A stretch of DNA of 64,000 nucleotides from assembly GCA_000733355.1 (NCBI GenBank), contig JNVV01000012.1, positions 752,423 through 816,422 on the forward strand, written 5' to 3'. Of this stretch, positions 1-10,229 are shown piece by piece. The stretch comes from Falciphora oryzae (taxonomy: Eukaryota > Ascomycota > Sordariomycetes > Magnaporthales > Magnaporthaceae). The notes beneath the pieces were generated by a model. It searched no databases. It saw only the letters and a program-made list of their open reading frames with translations, and had not been told where the DNA came from. How positions within the stretch are numbered: the first letter of the stretch is position 1; the number at the start of each line of letters is the position of its first letter. The translations under genes were made by a program, and so were the position numbers.

Positions 1-861
1 CCTTCGGAGGTTCGAGGTCTCACACGACTCGCCCCGCAAAGTGCAGTTTTGGCACTTGGGCTGGCGGGCGTCACAACGGACCTTGCGCCTCCGGCACGAG
101 TTGCATGCCAGCGAGAGCCGGGCCGACTTGCTACCAGGTGCTGGTACCGGTGCTTGTCTCGGTGCGTGGCCCGCTTGGGCCGGCACCGGCGGCAAGGCCG
201 TCGACGATGACATGGAGGCGAGGCAGCGGGCCACCTCGGCGACAGGCTCGGGCTCGATCCAAGCCGGAGGGCCGTCCCGAGCCGAGAAGACGGCGCGGCT
301 CATTGGTTGGTTGGTTGTCTGCCGCTCGGGTTGGATCGGCAGGGTGAAAGGGCTGATGCAACCGGGCTATCAATCACTTGCCCAAGTCTCCATGGCGTTT
401 GAATGTGGCCGAGGACTGCGCCGAACTCTTCGGTTGAATCTCGCGGTGCGCGAATGTACGGTATAAACTAGACCTACCCAGGTACTTAGGTACCTAGGTA
501 CCTCGGCCGCTTCTGTCCACGTTCCCGAGGTCACCAGACACTAGGTAGAACTGCAAGGTCAAGGGGCCCAAGATAGCTTCCCCAGCCCAAACACCCCGCA
601 GTTCCGGGGATCTTCAGGGTGGGGTTGCATTAAATCATTCCCCACCGTCCCCGCACCTCCACCCCCGCGAGCCCAATCAAGCCGGTGCGCTGGCTGAGAC
701 GGCACTTCTGCTGAGCAGCACTAGAACTTGAAACTCGAGCAGCCACAATTCACAGGTCAGGTCTGGGCTGTAAGCACCACCGAAAAATAACGAATGATGC
801 GAGCCGAGTCAACAGGTGGCAGTCTTTCAGCCCCAACCCCTACGCGGCACTCGGCTGGTCA
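1..861. other. Intergenic, no gene supported
   Basis: No reading frame here has recognisable protein similarity. The open frames at about 41-466 and 105-373 overlap on both strands and look like chance GC-rich frames. A run of overlapping AGGTACCT-type palindromes lies at about 479-502; the same short motif recurs near 25070, 34937 and 51700, as is common in sordariomycete intergenic DNA. The right end is the 3' flank of the monooxygenase gene. Confidence 0.6.
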
Positions 862-2225
862 TTACCCCGTAGCCGTCCTAGCCACCCACTCTTTAGCGCC
901 GTTGTAATTACAGTTGTACTCCATGAACTGCCACGGGTTCAGCTTGACCTCGTCCGGGCCCGAGCTCTCCGTCGTCGCCGGCTTGGCCTGGTCCCTGCTG
1001 TACTTCTGGATGAGACTCGCCCTCGCGTGCCTGGCCTCGAACACGCGCCGCAGCGCCGCTTGCACCTCCTCCTTGGCGGGCTTGCCGGCGGGCAGGTCCG
1101 CGACGTACGCCCGGAGCGCCTCTGCGTCCTCGAAGCTCTGCGACGCCCCCTGCCCCTGCGTCGGGAGCATCGCGTGCGCGGCGTCGCCGATGAGGGCGGC
1201 CCGGCCGCGCACCCAGGTCGGCAGGGCGTCGATGTCGCGTAGCTGCCAGATGGCGCGGCTCGGGGCGCGCCTGAAGATCTCGAGGAGCCACTCCGGGAAG
1301 CCGGCGTAGACCCGCAACAGGCCGTCCAGGTTTCCCTCGGTCACCCACGGGTCGTCGTCGTCCCCCCTACCTCCGTTGAGGTCCCTTTCGCACGCGCCAT
1401 CCGGGACCAGCGCCACGATGCCGAAGACGGCACCGTCGCGGCCGGGGCCCATAATGACGCGCCGGTCGTGGCCCACGATCATGGTCGTCACGGACGCGGC
1501 CGGGTTCAGGGCCTCCCTGGGGATGTCGATGCCCGCCAGCCGCTCCGCCGGCACCAGCATCCTGTAGGCCGAGACGCCCGTCGGGACGGCGCCATGTCGC
1601 GCGTCGTCTCCGACGATGGCCGACCGCAGCACCGAGTGGATACCATCCGCCACGACGACAATGTCCGCCGCGAGCGTCTCGCCGTCTGCCAGCGTCACTG
1701 TGCCCCGCTCGGCATCGCACGATCGCACCGTGCGCCCCGCCCTGATCACAGCCGGCCGGCCGGGCAGGTCGGGACTCGTTGCGGCGGCCCTGAGGGCCGC
1801 GTGGAGGTCCTGGCGGTGGTACAGCATGCGGTCGGCGCCGAAGCGGGACGTGTCGAGTGGCATTTCCCTCACCACGTTGCCCGATTGGTCCAGCATGCGG
1901 AAGGCCTTGTCGGCCATGGGGCCGTAGGGCGCGAGGAACTGATCGAGTCCCCATGCAGTCGCCATCTTGGACGCGTTGGGCTGGAGAGAGATGAGCGCGC
2001 CGGTTTCCTTGAGCATTTGCGATCGTTCGAGGACGGTGATGGTCCTGTCCGGCGCACGCAGGGCGATGGCCTTGTTACAAGCAAGAAATTGTTGGCAAGG
2101 AGAAAAAATAAGAGTCTTGTCTTTGCTTGGACGCGCATCATCAAGGGACTTACAGCGGCAAGGCCGGCGATGCCGCCGCCTGCGATTATGATCTCCAAAC
2201 TTTCGGAGCCCGCGTTACTTCGCAT
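862..2225 (-). CDS. FAD-dependent aromatic monooxygenase (salicylate hydroxylase-like)
   Basis: Two exons, 2225-2154 and 2070-862, joined by an 83-nt GT-AG intron (2071-2153), give 426 aa. The join is phase-perfect and creates an unbroken Rossmann start: exon 1 ends in the GGGIAGLAA dinucleotide motif and exon 2 resumes with AIALRAPDRTITVLERS. Further flavoprotein hydroxylase marks are the DG motif (VVADGIHSVLRSAI) and the GD motif near the C-terminus (GDAAHAMLPTQGQGASQSFEDA), which binds the FAD ribityl/phosphate. Members of this class hydroxylate phenolic or other aromatic substrates using NAD(P)H and O2; the substrate here cannot be told. The start at 2225 was chosen because it sits 10 residues before the FAD-binding strand; an in-frame ATG about 110 nt upstream is a less likely alternative. 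A CocE-type hydrolase follows upstream on the same strand. Confidence 0.87.
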
Positions 2226-2772
2226 TGTGCTTGTTGATTCGAGTGCCTGGCTACGTCGTCGAGACGAATCTTCAGTCTTGCAGGGCGCGCGGGTTGTTCT
2301 GATCGCTTGAAGAATTTGAATTGACGGGAACACGGTTGATTCTTCCGCCTGATGCTATTGAGCGTGACCACCTATATTGCTATATTGCTGCATCACCTTA
2401 TCATTTTGGCCGTACCTCATGGAGCAGCCACTACTTTCCCGTTTAGGGAGCTCCGTATCAAGAAGACCGAGCCGAGCCGAAATGTAGTTAGGACTCGGGT
2501 TAAAAATTCGGGTTGTCGATGCGGAATCATCCAGGTAGGGGCCCTAGGGCGAATGGGGTCGGTTAAACTCAAATTGGAAAATGGGGAGGGGGCCTAGTCT
2601 CCATCAAGGCTAACACGGAAATCGCCAAAGTAGCGTTTGTTCGGTTCAATACGTCACGAAAATATATAGTTATATAACTATATAAAGGAAAAAAAAGAGA
2701 AGCCCAACCGACAGCACATTAGAACCAATAAATCTATCGATTATTTGCAGTACTGTGCATACATTCCCTCTC
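2226..2772. other. Intergenic between two minus-strand genes
   Basis: This 547-bp stretch holds the promoter side of the monooxygenase and the 3' flank of the hydrolase. An AT-rich segment with repeated TATA-like words lies at about 2660-2690. No conserved frame is visible. Confidence 0.5.
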
Positions 2773-4548
2773 TCAGAGCGAAACAAAAGGCAGAATCACT
2801 CGGCTGGGATATTGCCCTCCGAAATGCACCACATGCGTCCCCTTGTTCTTCTCGTGGTCCGGCCTGGGCTTCGAAAAGGCTGCCGTCTCGGTAAACCCGG
2901 GGAACTGGCCCAGGACGTCGAGCTGGACCGACTCGCCCTCCTCGTAGTCGACGCCCATGGCCCAGATGCCGATCTCCAGCTTGACCACCTCGCCCCGTGG
3001 CACCTTTTGCACCTCGTCGTGGGGGTGGAAGGGGAACTGCGGGTGCAGGGACTTGGACGCGTCGATCTTGCGCTGCGACGCCCGCAGCACGCCGATGGAC
3101 CCGTTGTGCAGCGTCAAGCTCTGCCTCTCCTTGTCGGCCATGTCGTCGATGGACTTGACGGGCGCGCGGGCAAAGGGGAACTGCAGCTGGCTGAGCTCCT
3201 TGCCGTCGCGGTCGAGCTTGCGCAGCTGCACGAAGACGACGAGGTCGTCGAGGTCGTCGCAGCTCATGTACAGCTCCGCCTTGGGGATGCCGATGAGGCG
3301 CGTCGCCCGCGGGAAGGTGTGGCGGAACTTGGAGACCGACCAGCGGTCCTCCGAGTTGTGCGACACGGTGCCCGCCGCCGCCGGGGAAACCTCGGCCGAC
3401 AGGGCTCCGCCGGGCGCGAGGTAGAAGGATCTGTAGTCCGTGTCCGGGACAGGGAAGTCGGGCAACACAATGTCGTGGGTGACGTCGCGGTCGCCAAAGG
3501 GGAGCGTGGCCCAGCGCACTTTGGGTGTCTTCTCCCAGTCGTTGTCGATGCCCTTGAGGTACCGGTCGAAGAAGAGCTTGAGCTCGTCGTAGCTCTCCTT
3601 GAGCGCGTACAGCTCGAACCACTCCTGGTAGCCGCTCCACTTGATCCACTTCTTGTCCGTGTTGACCTGCATCCAGCCGCGGACGGCGCCCATGGTGTGG
3701 ATCTGGCTGAAGTCGGAGCCCGTGATGAAGCACGGCACGTTGATCCTAGTCATGTCTACGCACTTGTCGTTCCAGTAGACGTTGGCGAGCGGCGAGCGGC
3801 GGTACATCTCGGCAAAGTCCTCGACACCCTGGTGGCCCTTGATGACCAGCTTGGTGATGAGGTCGTAGTTGCTCATGCTGAACCACCCGCCGCGGCAGAA
3901 CTGCTCGCGGAAGATGTCGCCCGAGCCCTCCCACGGCGCGATGGCCTTGAGCGACGGCGGGTTCTGCGCCGCTGCGTGCCACTGCATGATTGCCAGGTAC
4001 GAGTTGCCCGCCATGCCGACGTTGCCGTTGGACCACGGCAGCCTAGCCAGCGCCTCAATGACATCGTGCGCGTCCTCAGCCTCCTGCAGGCCCATGCACG
4101 GCGTGTCGCCGTCGCTGTGGCCGGCGCCGCGCGCGTCGACGCTCGCGATGGCATAGCCGCGCGCAACCCACCACGCCGGATCGAGGCCCTCGAACTTCTC
4201 CAAGCCGCTGACGTCCTCCTTCTTCAGACAGCAGGCCCACGTGCAGATGTTGAAGATCATGTCCAAGGCCGAGTACTTCTTGCCGTACGGCGACCAGGAG
4301 ACGATGACAGGCACGTTTCCCCCGTCCGTCGCGGGCCGGTAAATGTCGGCGTACAGGCGGCACCCGTCGCGGACGATGATCTCGACGTCGTGGTCGACGC
4401 GGACGTCCGAGTCGAGCGTCCGGGCGCCAAAGGGCGCGGAGCCCTTGGCCAGCACTTGGGACTTGCCCGGCGTTGGCTCGACATAGCCATTGTTGCCGAC
4501 TTCGGGCTTGTTCAGGGGCTTGAAGGCGACCTGGTAGGGGATCGGCAT
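2773..4548 (-). CDS. CocE/NonD-family (S15-like) alpha/beta hydrolase
   Basis: Single exon, 591 aa. The N-terminal half is an X-Pro dipeptidyl-peptidase/CocE-type catalytic domain: a strand-rich entry (DHDVEIIVRDGCRLYADIYRP), the DARGAGHSDG segment, and the nucleophile elbow GNSY with candidate Ser183. A PFITGSDF..IH-like segment around residues 265-280 supplies plausible acid and His partners. The C-terminal part (from about residue 360) has the jelly-roll-like PepX_C/NonD features. Enzymes of this family cleave acyl, ester or amide bonds in small molecules such as cocaine and in X-Pro peptides; the substrate is unknown here. There is no signal peptide, so it is probably cytosolic. Its 5' end faces a divergent dioxygenase gene 700 bp away, so the two could share a control region. 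Confidence 0.88.
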   Translation of the reverse strand: MPIPYQVAFKPLNKPEVGNNGYVEPTPGKSQVLAKGSAPFGARTLDSDVRVDHDVEIIVRDGCRLYADIYRPATDGGNVPVIVSWSPYGKKYSALDMIFNICTWACCLKKEDVSGLEKFEGLDPAWWVARGYAIASVDARGAGHSDGDTPCMGLQEAEDAHDVIEALARLPWSNGNVGMAGNSYLAIMQWHAAAQNPPSLKAIAPWEGSGDIFREQFCRGGWFSMSNYDLITKLVIKGHQGVEDFAEMYRRSPLANVYWNDKCVDMTRINVPCFITGSDFSQIHTMGAVRGWMQVNTDKKWIKWSGYQEWFELYALKESYDELKLFFDRYLKGIDNDWEKTPKVRWATLPFGDRDVTHDIVLPDFPVPDTDYRSFYLAPGGALSAEVSPAAAGTVSHNSEDRWSVSKFRHTFPRATRLIGIPKAELYMSCDDLDDLVVFVQLRKLDRDGKELSQLQFPFARAPVKSIDDMADKERQSLTLHNGSIGVLRASQRKIDASKSLHPQFPFHPHDEVQKVPRGEVVKLEIGIWAMGVDYEEGESVQLDVLGQFPGFTETAAFSKPRPDHEKNKGTHVVHFGGQYPSRVILPFVSL

Positions 4549-5248
4549 GTTAAGTTAGGGGCGAGAAGGGACGGCGTGTGTCCGTATGCAGAGGACTACT
4601 CCAGGTACCTAAACAAGACGAAAAAATGTCGACGGCGGCAAGATGTCGGAGGGGGTGTCTTTGGTCTTTGGACATGACCTCAGTCAGGTATCCGGCAGAG
4701 ACCATGGGCTGCTCAAGAAAGAAGCCGAAAGGAAACAACCCATTGCGACCCCGTCCCCCGGCCCTCGGCTCCGCCATGCACGGCGGGATAAAGATAGAAA
4801 ATGGCCTTTGCCGTTTTCAAAATTCGATTACACCCGGACCCCGCACGAGTGCATCCCCGCAGCGAACCCTTCTTAGGCGCAGGGCCAGGGTGCCCAATAG
4901 CACATCAACCCTGCAGGAGGGGCTCAGGAACCAGTCTACCCCGCAAACACTAAAAGCCCGCCCGAACCGAACCGAACCGAGTCCGGGCCCTCGACAGCGC
5001 ACATTGCACGATGCCGAGCCGGGGTGTCGCGGTTCTTAGGAGAAGTCCCCTATGGCAGCGCGAGGACGACGGCAGACTAGGTGCTTATTAAATCGCCATC
5101 ATTTCCAAGCCGAGTCGGCAAGTGAACAAGCAGTAAATCGCAAGTCGAACTTTTTTTTTCTCCCAAGATACACATTGGCCAAACCATCTTTTTCCCATCT
5201 TCAGCACTCTCCTTTGGACTCAACAATAGCCTCCTTTGTTGCCGCAGC
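4549..5248. promoter_or_regulatory. Divergent promoter region (hydrolase / dioxygenase)
   Basis: A 700-bp gap separates the start codons of two divergently transcribed genes and must hold both promoters. It has a T-rich stretch at about 5151-5160 just upstream of the dioxygenase start and a repeated CCGAACCGAACCGA word near 4965-4980. No binding site can be assigned with confidence. Confidence 0.45.
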
Positions 5249-6384
5249 ATGGCCACCGCGACCGTTGCCCGGCCAGCCGAGGCGTCGGAGCGCACCTTTG
5301 GCGCCCGGTTCGAGACCAAGGACCTGGTCGAGTTCGACGAGTCGGCCGTCTACGGCGACTGGCGCGACGAGTTCCACAAGAACGGCTGCGTGCTCATCAA
5401 GGGCCTCATCTCGCCGGAGCGCGCCAAGTACTACGCCGACAAGCAGATCGAGTGGCTCAGGAAGTTTGAGCTCGGCTTCGACGAGAAGGGCCCCGAGACG
5501 TGGACGGCCGAGCACCTGCCCGTCAGCTTCAAGGGCGGCATGTACTTTGCCTACGCATCCACGCACGAGAAGATGTCGTGGGAGGCGCGGACCGAGCCCA
5601 AGGTCGTCGAGGTCTTTGAGAAGCTATGGGGCACAAAGGAGCTGCTGTGCTCGTTTGACGGCATGAACATTTCCATGCCCAACCGCAAGGACCTGCAGTG
5701 GAGCCCGTGGCCTCACTGCGACCAGAACCCGGAGCGAAAGGGGTGAGCGGGACCCCCGAGCACACGCGCCTTAACTAGTTTAAAGAAAAGGAAAAGAAAA
5801 GAAAGCTGACGGGCCCCTCTCCCCTTTGCAGCATGCAAGCCGTCCAGGGCCTCCTCAACTACGCCCCCAACGGCCCCAAGGACGGCGGCCTCATGCTTAT
5901 GCGCGGCTCCTCCAAGCTCTTCAATGAGTTCTTCGCGCACAAGCGCGAGTCGGCCGACCACGAGGATGCGCCGCCGCCGGAGCTCAAGTACATGGATCTC
6001 TTCCTCTTCTGCGAGAAGGACGTGCAGTGGTTCAAGGACCGCGGCTGCGAGCTGATCAAGGTCAACATGGACCCCGGCGACTTTGTGCTCTGGGACTCGC
6101 GCACCATGCACTACGCCTGCCTGCCCGAGGGTGAGCAGATCCGCCACGTGCAGTACATCTGCATGACCCCCAGGAAGTTCGCCAACGACGAGGCCCTCGC
6201 GGCCAAGAGGCATTGCTTCGAGAACTGGATGGGCACCACGCACTGGCCGCACTGCAACATACGCCCGGCAGAGGAAAGGCCCATGAGGGACGGCAAGCTG
6301 TGCCCCAAGTACAGGACCGAGCCGTTCGAGAAGCCCGAGATCACCGACCAGGTACTGCGTCTGGCCGGTGTCAAGCATTATTAG
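5249..6384 (+). CDS. Phytanoyl-CoA dioxygenase family protein
   Basis: Two exons, 5249-5742 and 5832-6384, around an 89-nt GT-AG intron, give 348 aa. This is a non-haem Fe(II)/2-oxoglutarate oxygenase of the PhyH type. The HxD iron-binding pair is visible as WPHCD (His156, Asp158) right before the splice junction, the distal iron ligand is probably His258 in WDSRTMHYA, and Arg269 a few residues later is placed to bind 2-oxoglutarate. Reading phase across the intron (Gly codon split 2+1) is consistent. Such enzymes hydroxylate or demethylate lipids and secondary metabolites; the substrate is unknown. It lies between a divergent hydrolase and an MFS transporter on the same strand. Confidence 0.88.
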
Positions 6385-7060
6385 GGGCAGGGACAGAGGA
6401 ATGGGGTTTGTTTGGATAGGGTTCGCCACGATAATAATTGCCGGTTCATAGCAATGAATGAAATGAGGAGAAAGAAACAAGTGGGGAAAAACCATGACCA
6501 ATGCTATCTTTCGGTTCCTGTCACAGATTGAGAATGCTTCTCGAGCGCACACGGGCTGGTTCGGTCGGGTCTATGCTCCAGGACAATTCCCCATGGAGTC
6601 GGAATCAAGTGATATGGATCCCTTGCGCCCAGTAGCGAAGCCAACATTTTGCCCGAGCCGACGCAACCCTGGAGGGCCGCATCAGGTCTGCCAGTGCAGC
6701 AAGCCTCCACGCACCGGCCCCACCTTACCCCGTGGGGAAAACGCGGGAGGATTGGTGGGAACCCAACCCGAGTGTGGGGAAAACGCGGGAGGATTGGTGG
6801 GCACCCAACCCGAGTGTGGGGAAGGAGGCAGGGGTAAAAAAAAAGGGAGGATGACGGAGACGGCAGCAACCTGACCTGGGGCCAGAAGCCCATGTTCACT
6901 CGTGGGCGCTCGTGTGTTTTACTCGCCATAAAACGCGCTTCGCAGCCAGTGCCGCCGGCTGAGCCCTGGCTGCTAACATTCAATTATCGTCCGGATGTTC
7001 CTGCCCACTGGTTAGCCAGCCAGTTTCCATCTTCCCCTTTGTACTGGACCGAGTTTCGAG
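6385..7060. other. Intergenic between dioxygenase and transporter
   Basis: 676 bp with no supported gene. It contains the 42-bp tandem repeat annotated separately and the promoter of the transporter. Confidence 0.5.
6733..6825. repeat. 42-bp tandem repeat, two copies plus a partial third
   Basis: Units start at 6733 and 6775 and a third begins at 6817 but stops after about 9 bases. Each begins TGGGGAAAACGCGGGAGGAT. The two full copies differ by one base in the middle (GGGAACCC versus GGGCACCC). Confidence 0.9.
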
Positions 7061-9125
7061 ATGGCGGCCGTCAAGAAACAAGATTCTTTCTGCGCCCACG
7101 TCGAGGATGCCGCTGTCGACGACGGAAAGCTCCAGGTCGACCGCTCCAAGGTCAATGTGAGCGGCACCATCCAGCTTACCGCGGGCAAAATCGTCTACAT
7201 CCCAGCGCCCACTGCGGATCCCAGGGGTAAGCCCTCGCTGGGCGAGCGCGCGACTTCTCCACGGTTTGATTAAGCCATCCGAGCGATTTGATTCGGTTCT
7301 TATCTTAGCTGACTTTTTCCCCCAGATCCTCTAAACATGGCCATTTGGCAGAAAATCCTCGTCCTGATCTGCCTGTCTTTCTGTAAGTTCGCCATCTTCC
7401 GAACCCTCCGAACTTATAAATTCGATAAAACACGACCTAATGATTTTCTTTCCTTTGCGTCTTCCCAGTTTCCGTCGTCGGTCTCGGCATGGTTAGCGGT
7501 TTCGGCGGCCTTCTCGGCTTCTACATCCCCAACTACGCAAAAGTCGGCAAAGGGTATGCCGAAATCAGCTACATGCTGAGTCTCCCGAACCTGACAATGT
7601 ACGTTTGCATACGTAGTTTGCAGTGAGCAAGCGAAATCCCTGCTTCCCCTCCCCCTTTTACGACAGAACGTCGCAGTGTTGACACGACTACCTTGCCCAG
7701 GGGCTTCGGCAATCTGTTGGGCATGCCTATCGCCATCGCCGTCGGCCGGCGCAGCGTGCTCCTCTGCGCGACCGCGCTCATGTGCGCCAGTATCGGCCTT
7801 TGCGCGGGCGCGGGCACCTCGGCGGAAAACTACGACTGGCACCTCGGGGCGCGCATGCTGCTCGGCGTGGCGGCGGGCCAGAGCGAAGCGCTGGTCCCCA
7901 TGATCACGCAGGAGATCTTCTTCCTGCACGAGCGCGCGCGGTTCCTCACGATCCAGCAGACGATCCAAACCATCGCCGTGGCCATCTTTGTGCTCTTCGC
8001 CTCCCCGATCGCCGACGCCATCGGGCCCGCCTGGTGGTACGGCCTCGGCTGCATCCTGTGCGGGGTCTGCTTCCTCGTCTGCTTCTTCTTCGTCCCCGAG
8101 ACCAAGTACTACCGCCCCCAGTCTGCCTACCAGGAGGCCGCGTCTGGCGGCGACAGCGACGGCGCCGGGTACCGGCTTCACACCGAAAGGCCCCCGCTCG
8201 ACTTTGAGAACTACGAGGCGCGCACCTGGCGCTCCGACATGCGTCTCTGGATCGGCAAGCCGGAGTGGGGCAATGCTTGGACCGTCTTCAAGGATGCCTG
8301 GACCATGGTGCTGTTCCCGAATGTCTTTTGGGCTCTGGTCCTCAACGGTGTCACTCTGGGCGGCAACATTGCCATCAGCATGACGGTATGTGAAAATCCC
8401 TCCTGCTTTTGACTTGGGTACGAAAAACAATATGCTTACTTGGCACCTGGCAACAACAGTACGGACGTGTGGTTGAGTCCCCGCCCTACAACTGGCCTAC
8501 CTCTTCGACTAGCTACTCCAACGCCGGCCAAATCATCACCTCTCTTGTTGGTATGCGTGCTGCTGAACATCGTCGCTCCCGATCCTTTCCTTTTCGAATT
8601 TGCTAACGAGAAACCCCATCCCCAGCTCTCCCGAGCTACGGCTACCTATCCGACTATCTAATCAAGTGGTTCGCCCGCAGACGCGGCGGCATCCACGAAC
8701 CCGAGACCCGCCTCCTGCCCCTTTTCGTCCCCATCTGCATCGGCGTCTTCACCATCGTCTTCTACGGCCAGGGCGCCGCGCACCCGGAGCGCTACCACTG
8801 GTTCACCTACGCGTGGGCGCTCGCGGCCTACTTCTTCACCTTCATCGGCGCCAACATTGTGGCCATCACCTACCTGCTCGACGCCTACCCCCAGCGCGCT
8901 AGCTCGCTGCTCGTCATCGTCTGCGCCCACCGCGGCTTCCTGTCCTTCGGCGTCAGCTACCGCGTGTGGGACATGATCGACGCCATGGGGTACGACGGCG
9001 CGTTTGGCATGTTTGGAGGCCTCACCGCCCTCATGGGCATCCTGGGAATTGTCCTGTTCTTCACCGGCAAGTCTATCCGGCGGCACACCAGCCACTGGGT
9101 CACGGTCAGGGACAAGAACGCGTGA
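7061..9125 (+). CDS. MFS transporter, HOL1-like (DHA1) type
   Basis: Six exons can be joined in phase: 7061-7226, 7326-7382, 7469-7598, 7701-8385, 8460-8550 and 8626-9125, giving 542 aa. All introns are GT-AG and 74-102 nt. The start of the membrane domain reads DPLNMAIWQK, matching the DPLNW-type entry of HOL1-like and related fungal transporters, followed by a helix rich in small residues. About twelve hydrophobic segments are present, with a long charged central loop (about residues 250-300) as usual for MFS proteins. An R-rich loop (FARRRGG) follows the seventh or eighth helix. Yeast Hol1 moves polyamines and cations, but fungal homologues are diverse, so the cargo is open. The gene ends a run of metabolic genes and could export or import their substrate. 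Confidence 0.87.
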
Positions 9126-9502
9126 GGGACTGGAGTATTACTTGTCACAGCAGTTGTTGTGTCGTGGCACAAGGCGGGCTACCTTTGTAGTGCTCTCAGG
9201 CCTACCCCTGATGGGACGAGGTCACTGGGGTTTATGATGAACAGAGGAGAGGATGGCCCGGCGGGTTACTTCGGCATATTCTCGACCAATGACCTGCCTC
9301 TCTATATTTAGAAATTAATTAGCCGTAGTGCGTGCTCATGCTTATCCCAGAGCACCTCCGTATTGCTATCCTCACTCATAAGGCTTTTACACTTGCCCCT
9401 TCACAACATAAAAACCTTCACGAGGGCTATAGGAAGTGAACTTGCCTCCGGCTTAACTGAAACAACTTCGTGTAACTACCAGCAGAGTGCTCACCATACT
9501 CA
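9126..9502. other. Intergenic, no gene supported
   Basis: 3' flank of the transporter. Nothing recognisable on either strand. Confidence 0.5.
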
Positions 9503-9735
9503 CATACGTCCCTTGAGCTCTAGATCCGCCACCCGCCGCCCGCCGCCCGCGCCCCCGCCGGCGTTTGCCAGCGCCGTCTCGGCCGCGGACAGATCCCGTT
9601 CGAACTGCCTGATCTGCTTTTCACGCTGGCTCTGGAGCTCGAGCGCCTGCTTCTTCGCCGCTTGGACCCGAGCCCAATCGGCATTAAACGCACCGCTCTC
9701 GCGGGTCGCGGGGGCTCCGTATCTGTCGCCTGGAT
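9503..9735 (-). pseudogene. GC-rich coiled-coil ORF fragment next to an LTR
   Basis: Read on the minus strand, this stretch encodes a heptad-like segment (FNADWARVQAAKKQALELQS, then QREKQIRQFERDLSAAE) ending in a glycine-rich tail. It has no start codon and peters out into AT-richer sequence about 150 bp before the retrotransposon boundary at 9884. It could be the tail of a host gene or of an unrelated transposon, cut off here. The family is not recognised. GC content is sharply higher than that of the neighbouring element. Confidence 0.4.
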
Positions 9736-9883
9736 GGACGCAAATCTCGGCGGGGCCGCCTGACCCCAGGGAGCTTTAATTGCCATAATGGTGCTAGGCT
9801 TTGGCTTGGATATAATCATAGCCAGCGGCTGTATTAACACCACAAAAAGCGTTAACGCCTACCATCGAAAGGTTATGCGATAG

Positions 9884-10178
9884 TGTAACCAGGGGTCAAA
9901 GACGGCTTGGAGAAAGAATCTCTAGATTGCAGATAATCTTTCTATGGGCTTAAGAGATGCTTGAGGAGGGAGGAATCTTTCGTGAAGGACATAGGAGATA
10001 GCAAGGTTTATATAAACCCTTTGTAATCCGTGCGAAGTATCGAGTACATAATTCACACTGCCTTCCGACCTTCACCGTTTGGCCTTAGGGCCGCTAACCG
10101 CCTATGCGGGTCTTCGAACCTCCGTAAGGCCAACTCGTAATGCCAACTAGTTAGGTCCACGGGTTCTTCCGTGTAACA
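9884..10178 (-). repeat. 3' LTR of the Gypsy element (295 bp)
   Basis: In element orientation it starts TGTTACACGGAAGAACCC and ends with CCTGGTTACA. It matches the right LTR (16583-16868) and the solo LTR at 20875-21169, with many transition differences. Confidence 0.9.
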
Positions 10179-10229
10179 CTATCCTCCTCTTCTTAGGGCG
10201 CGTTTCGAAACCTTCCGAGGCCCGCTTAA

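Noticed and set aside
41..466. 141-aa plus-strand open frame at the left edge
   Set aside because: It overlaps other GC-rich frames on both strands, has no recognisable motif and reads as low-complexity Arg/Gly/Ala sequence.
1468..2310. 280-aa frame opposite the FAD monooxygenase
   Set aside because: It is antisense to a clear FAD monooxygenase with all family motifs. GC-rich codon bias commonly opens such shadow frames.
2755..4677. 640-aa plus-strand frame opposite the CocE-type hydrolase
   Set aside because: It is an antisense shadow of the hydrolase; composition is Val/Asp/Leu/Arg-rich with no domain, whereas the minus frame has a full catalytic core.
9884..10178. The left LTR plus flanking GATAG considered as a target-site duplication
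   Set aside because: The inverse of GATAG occurs just inside the element (after 10178), not on the far side of the right LTR, so it is not a TSD.
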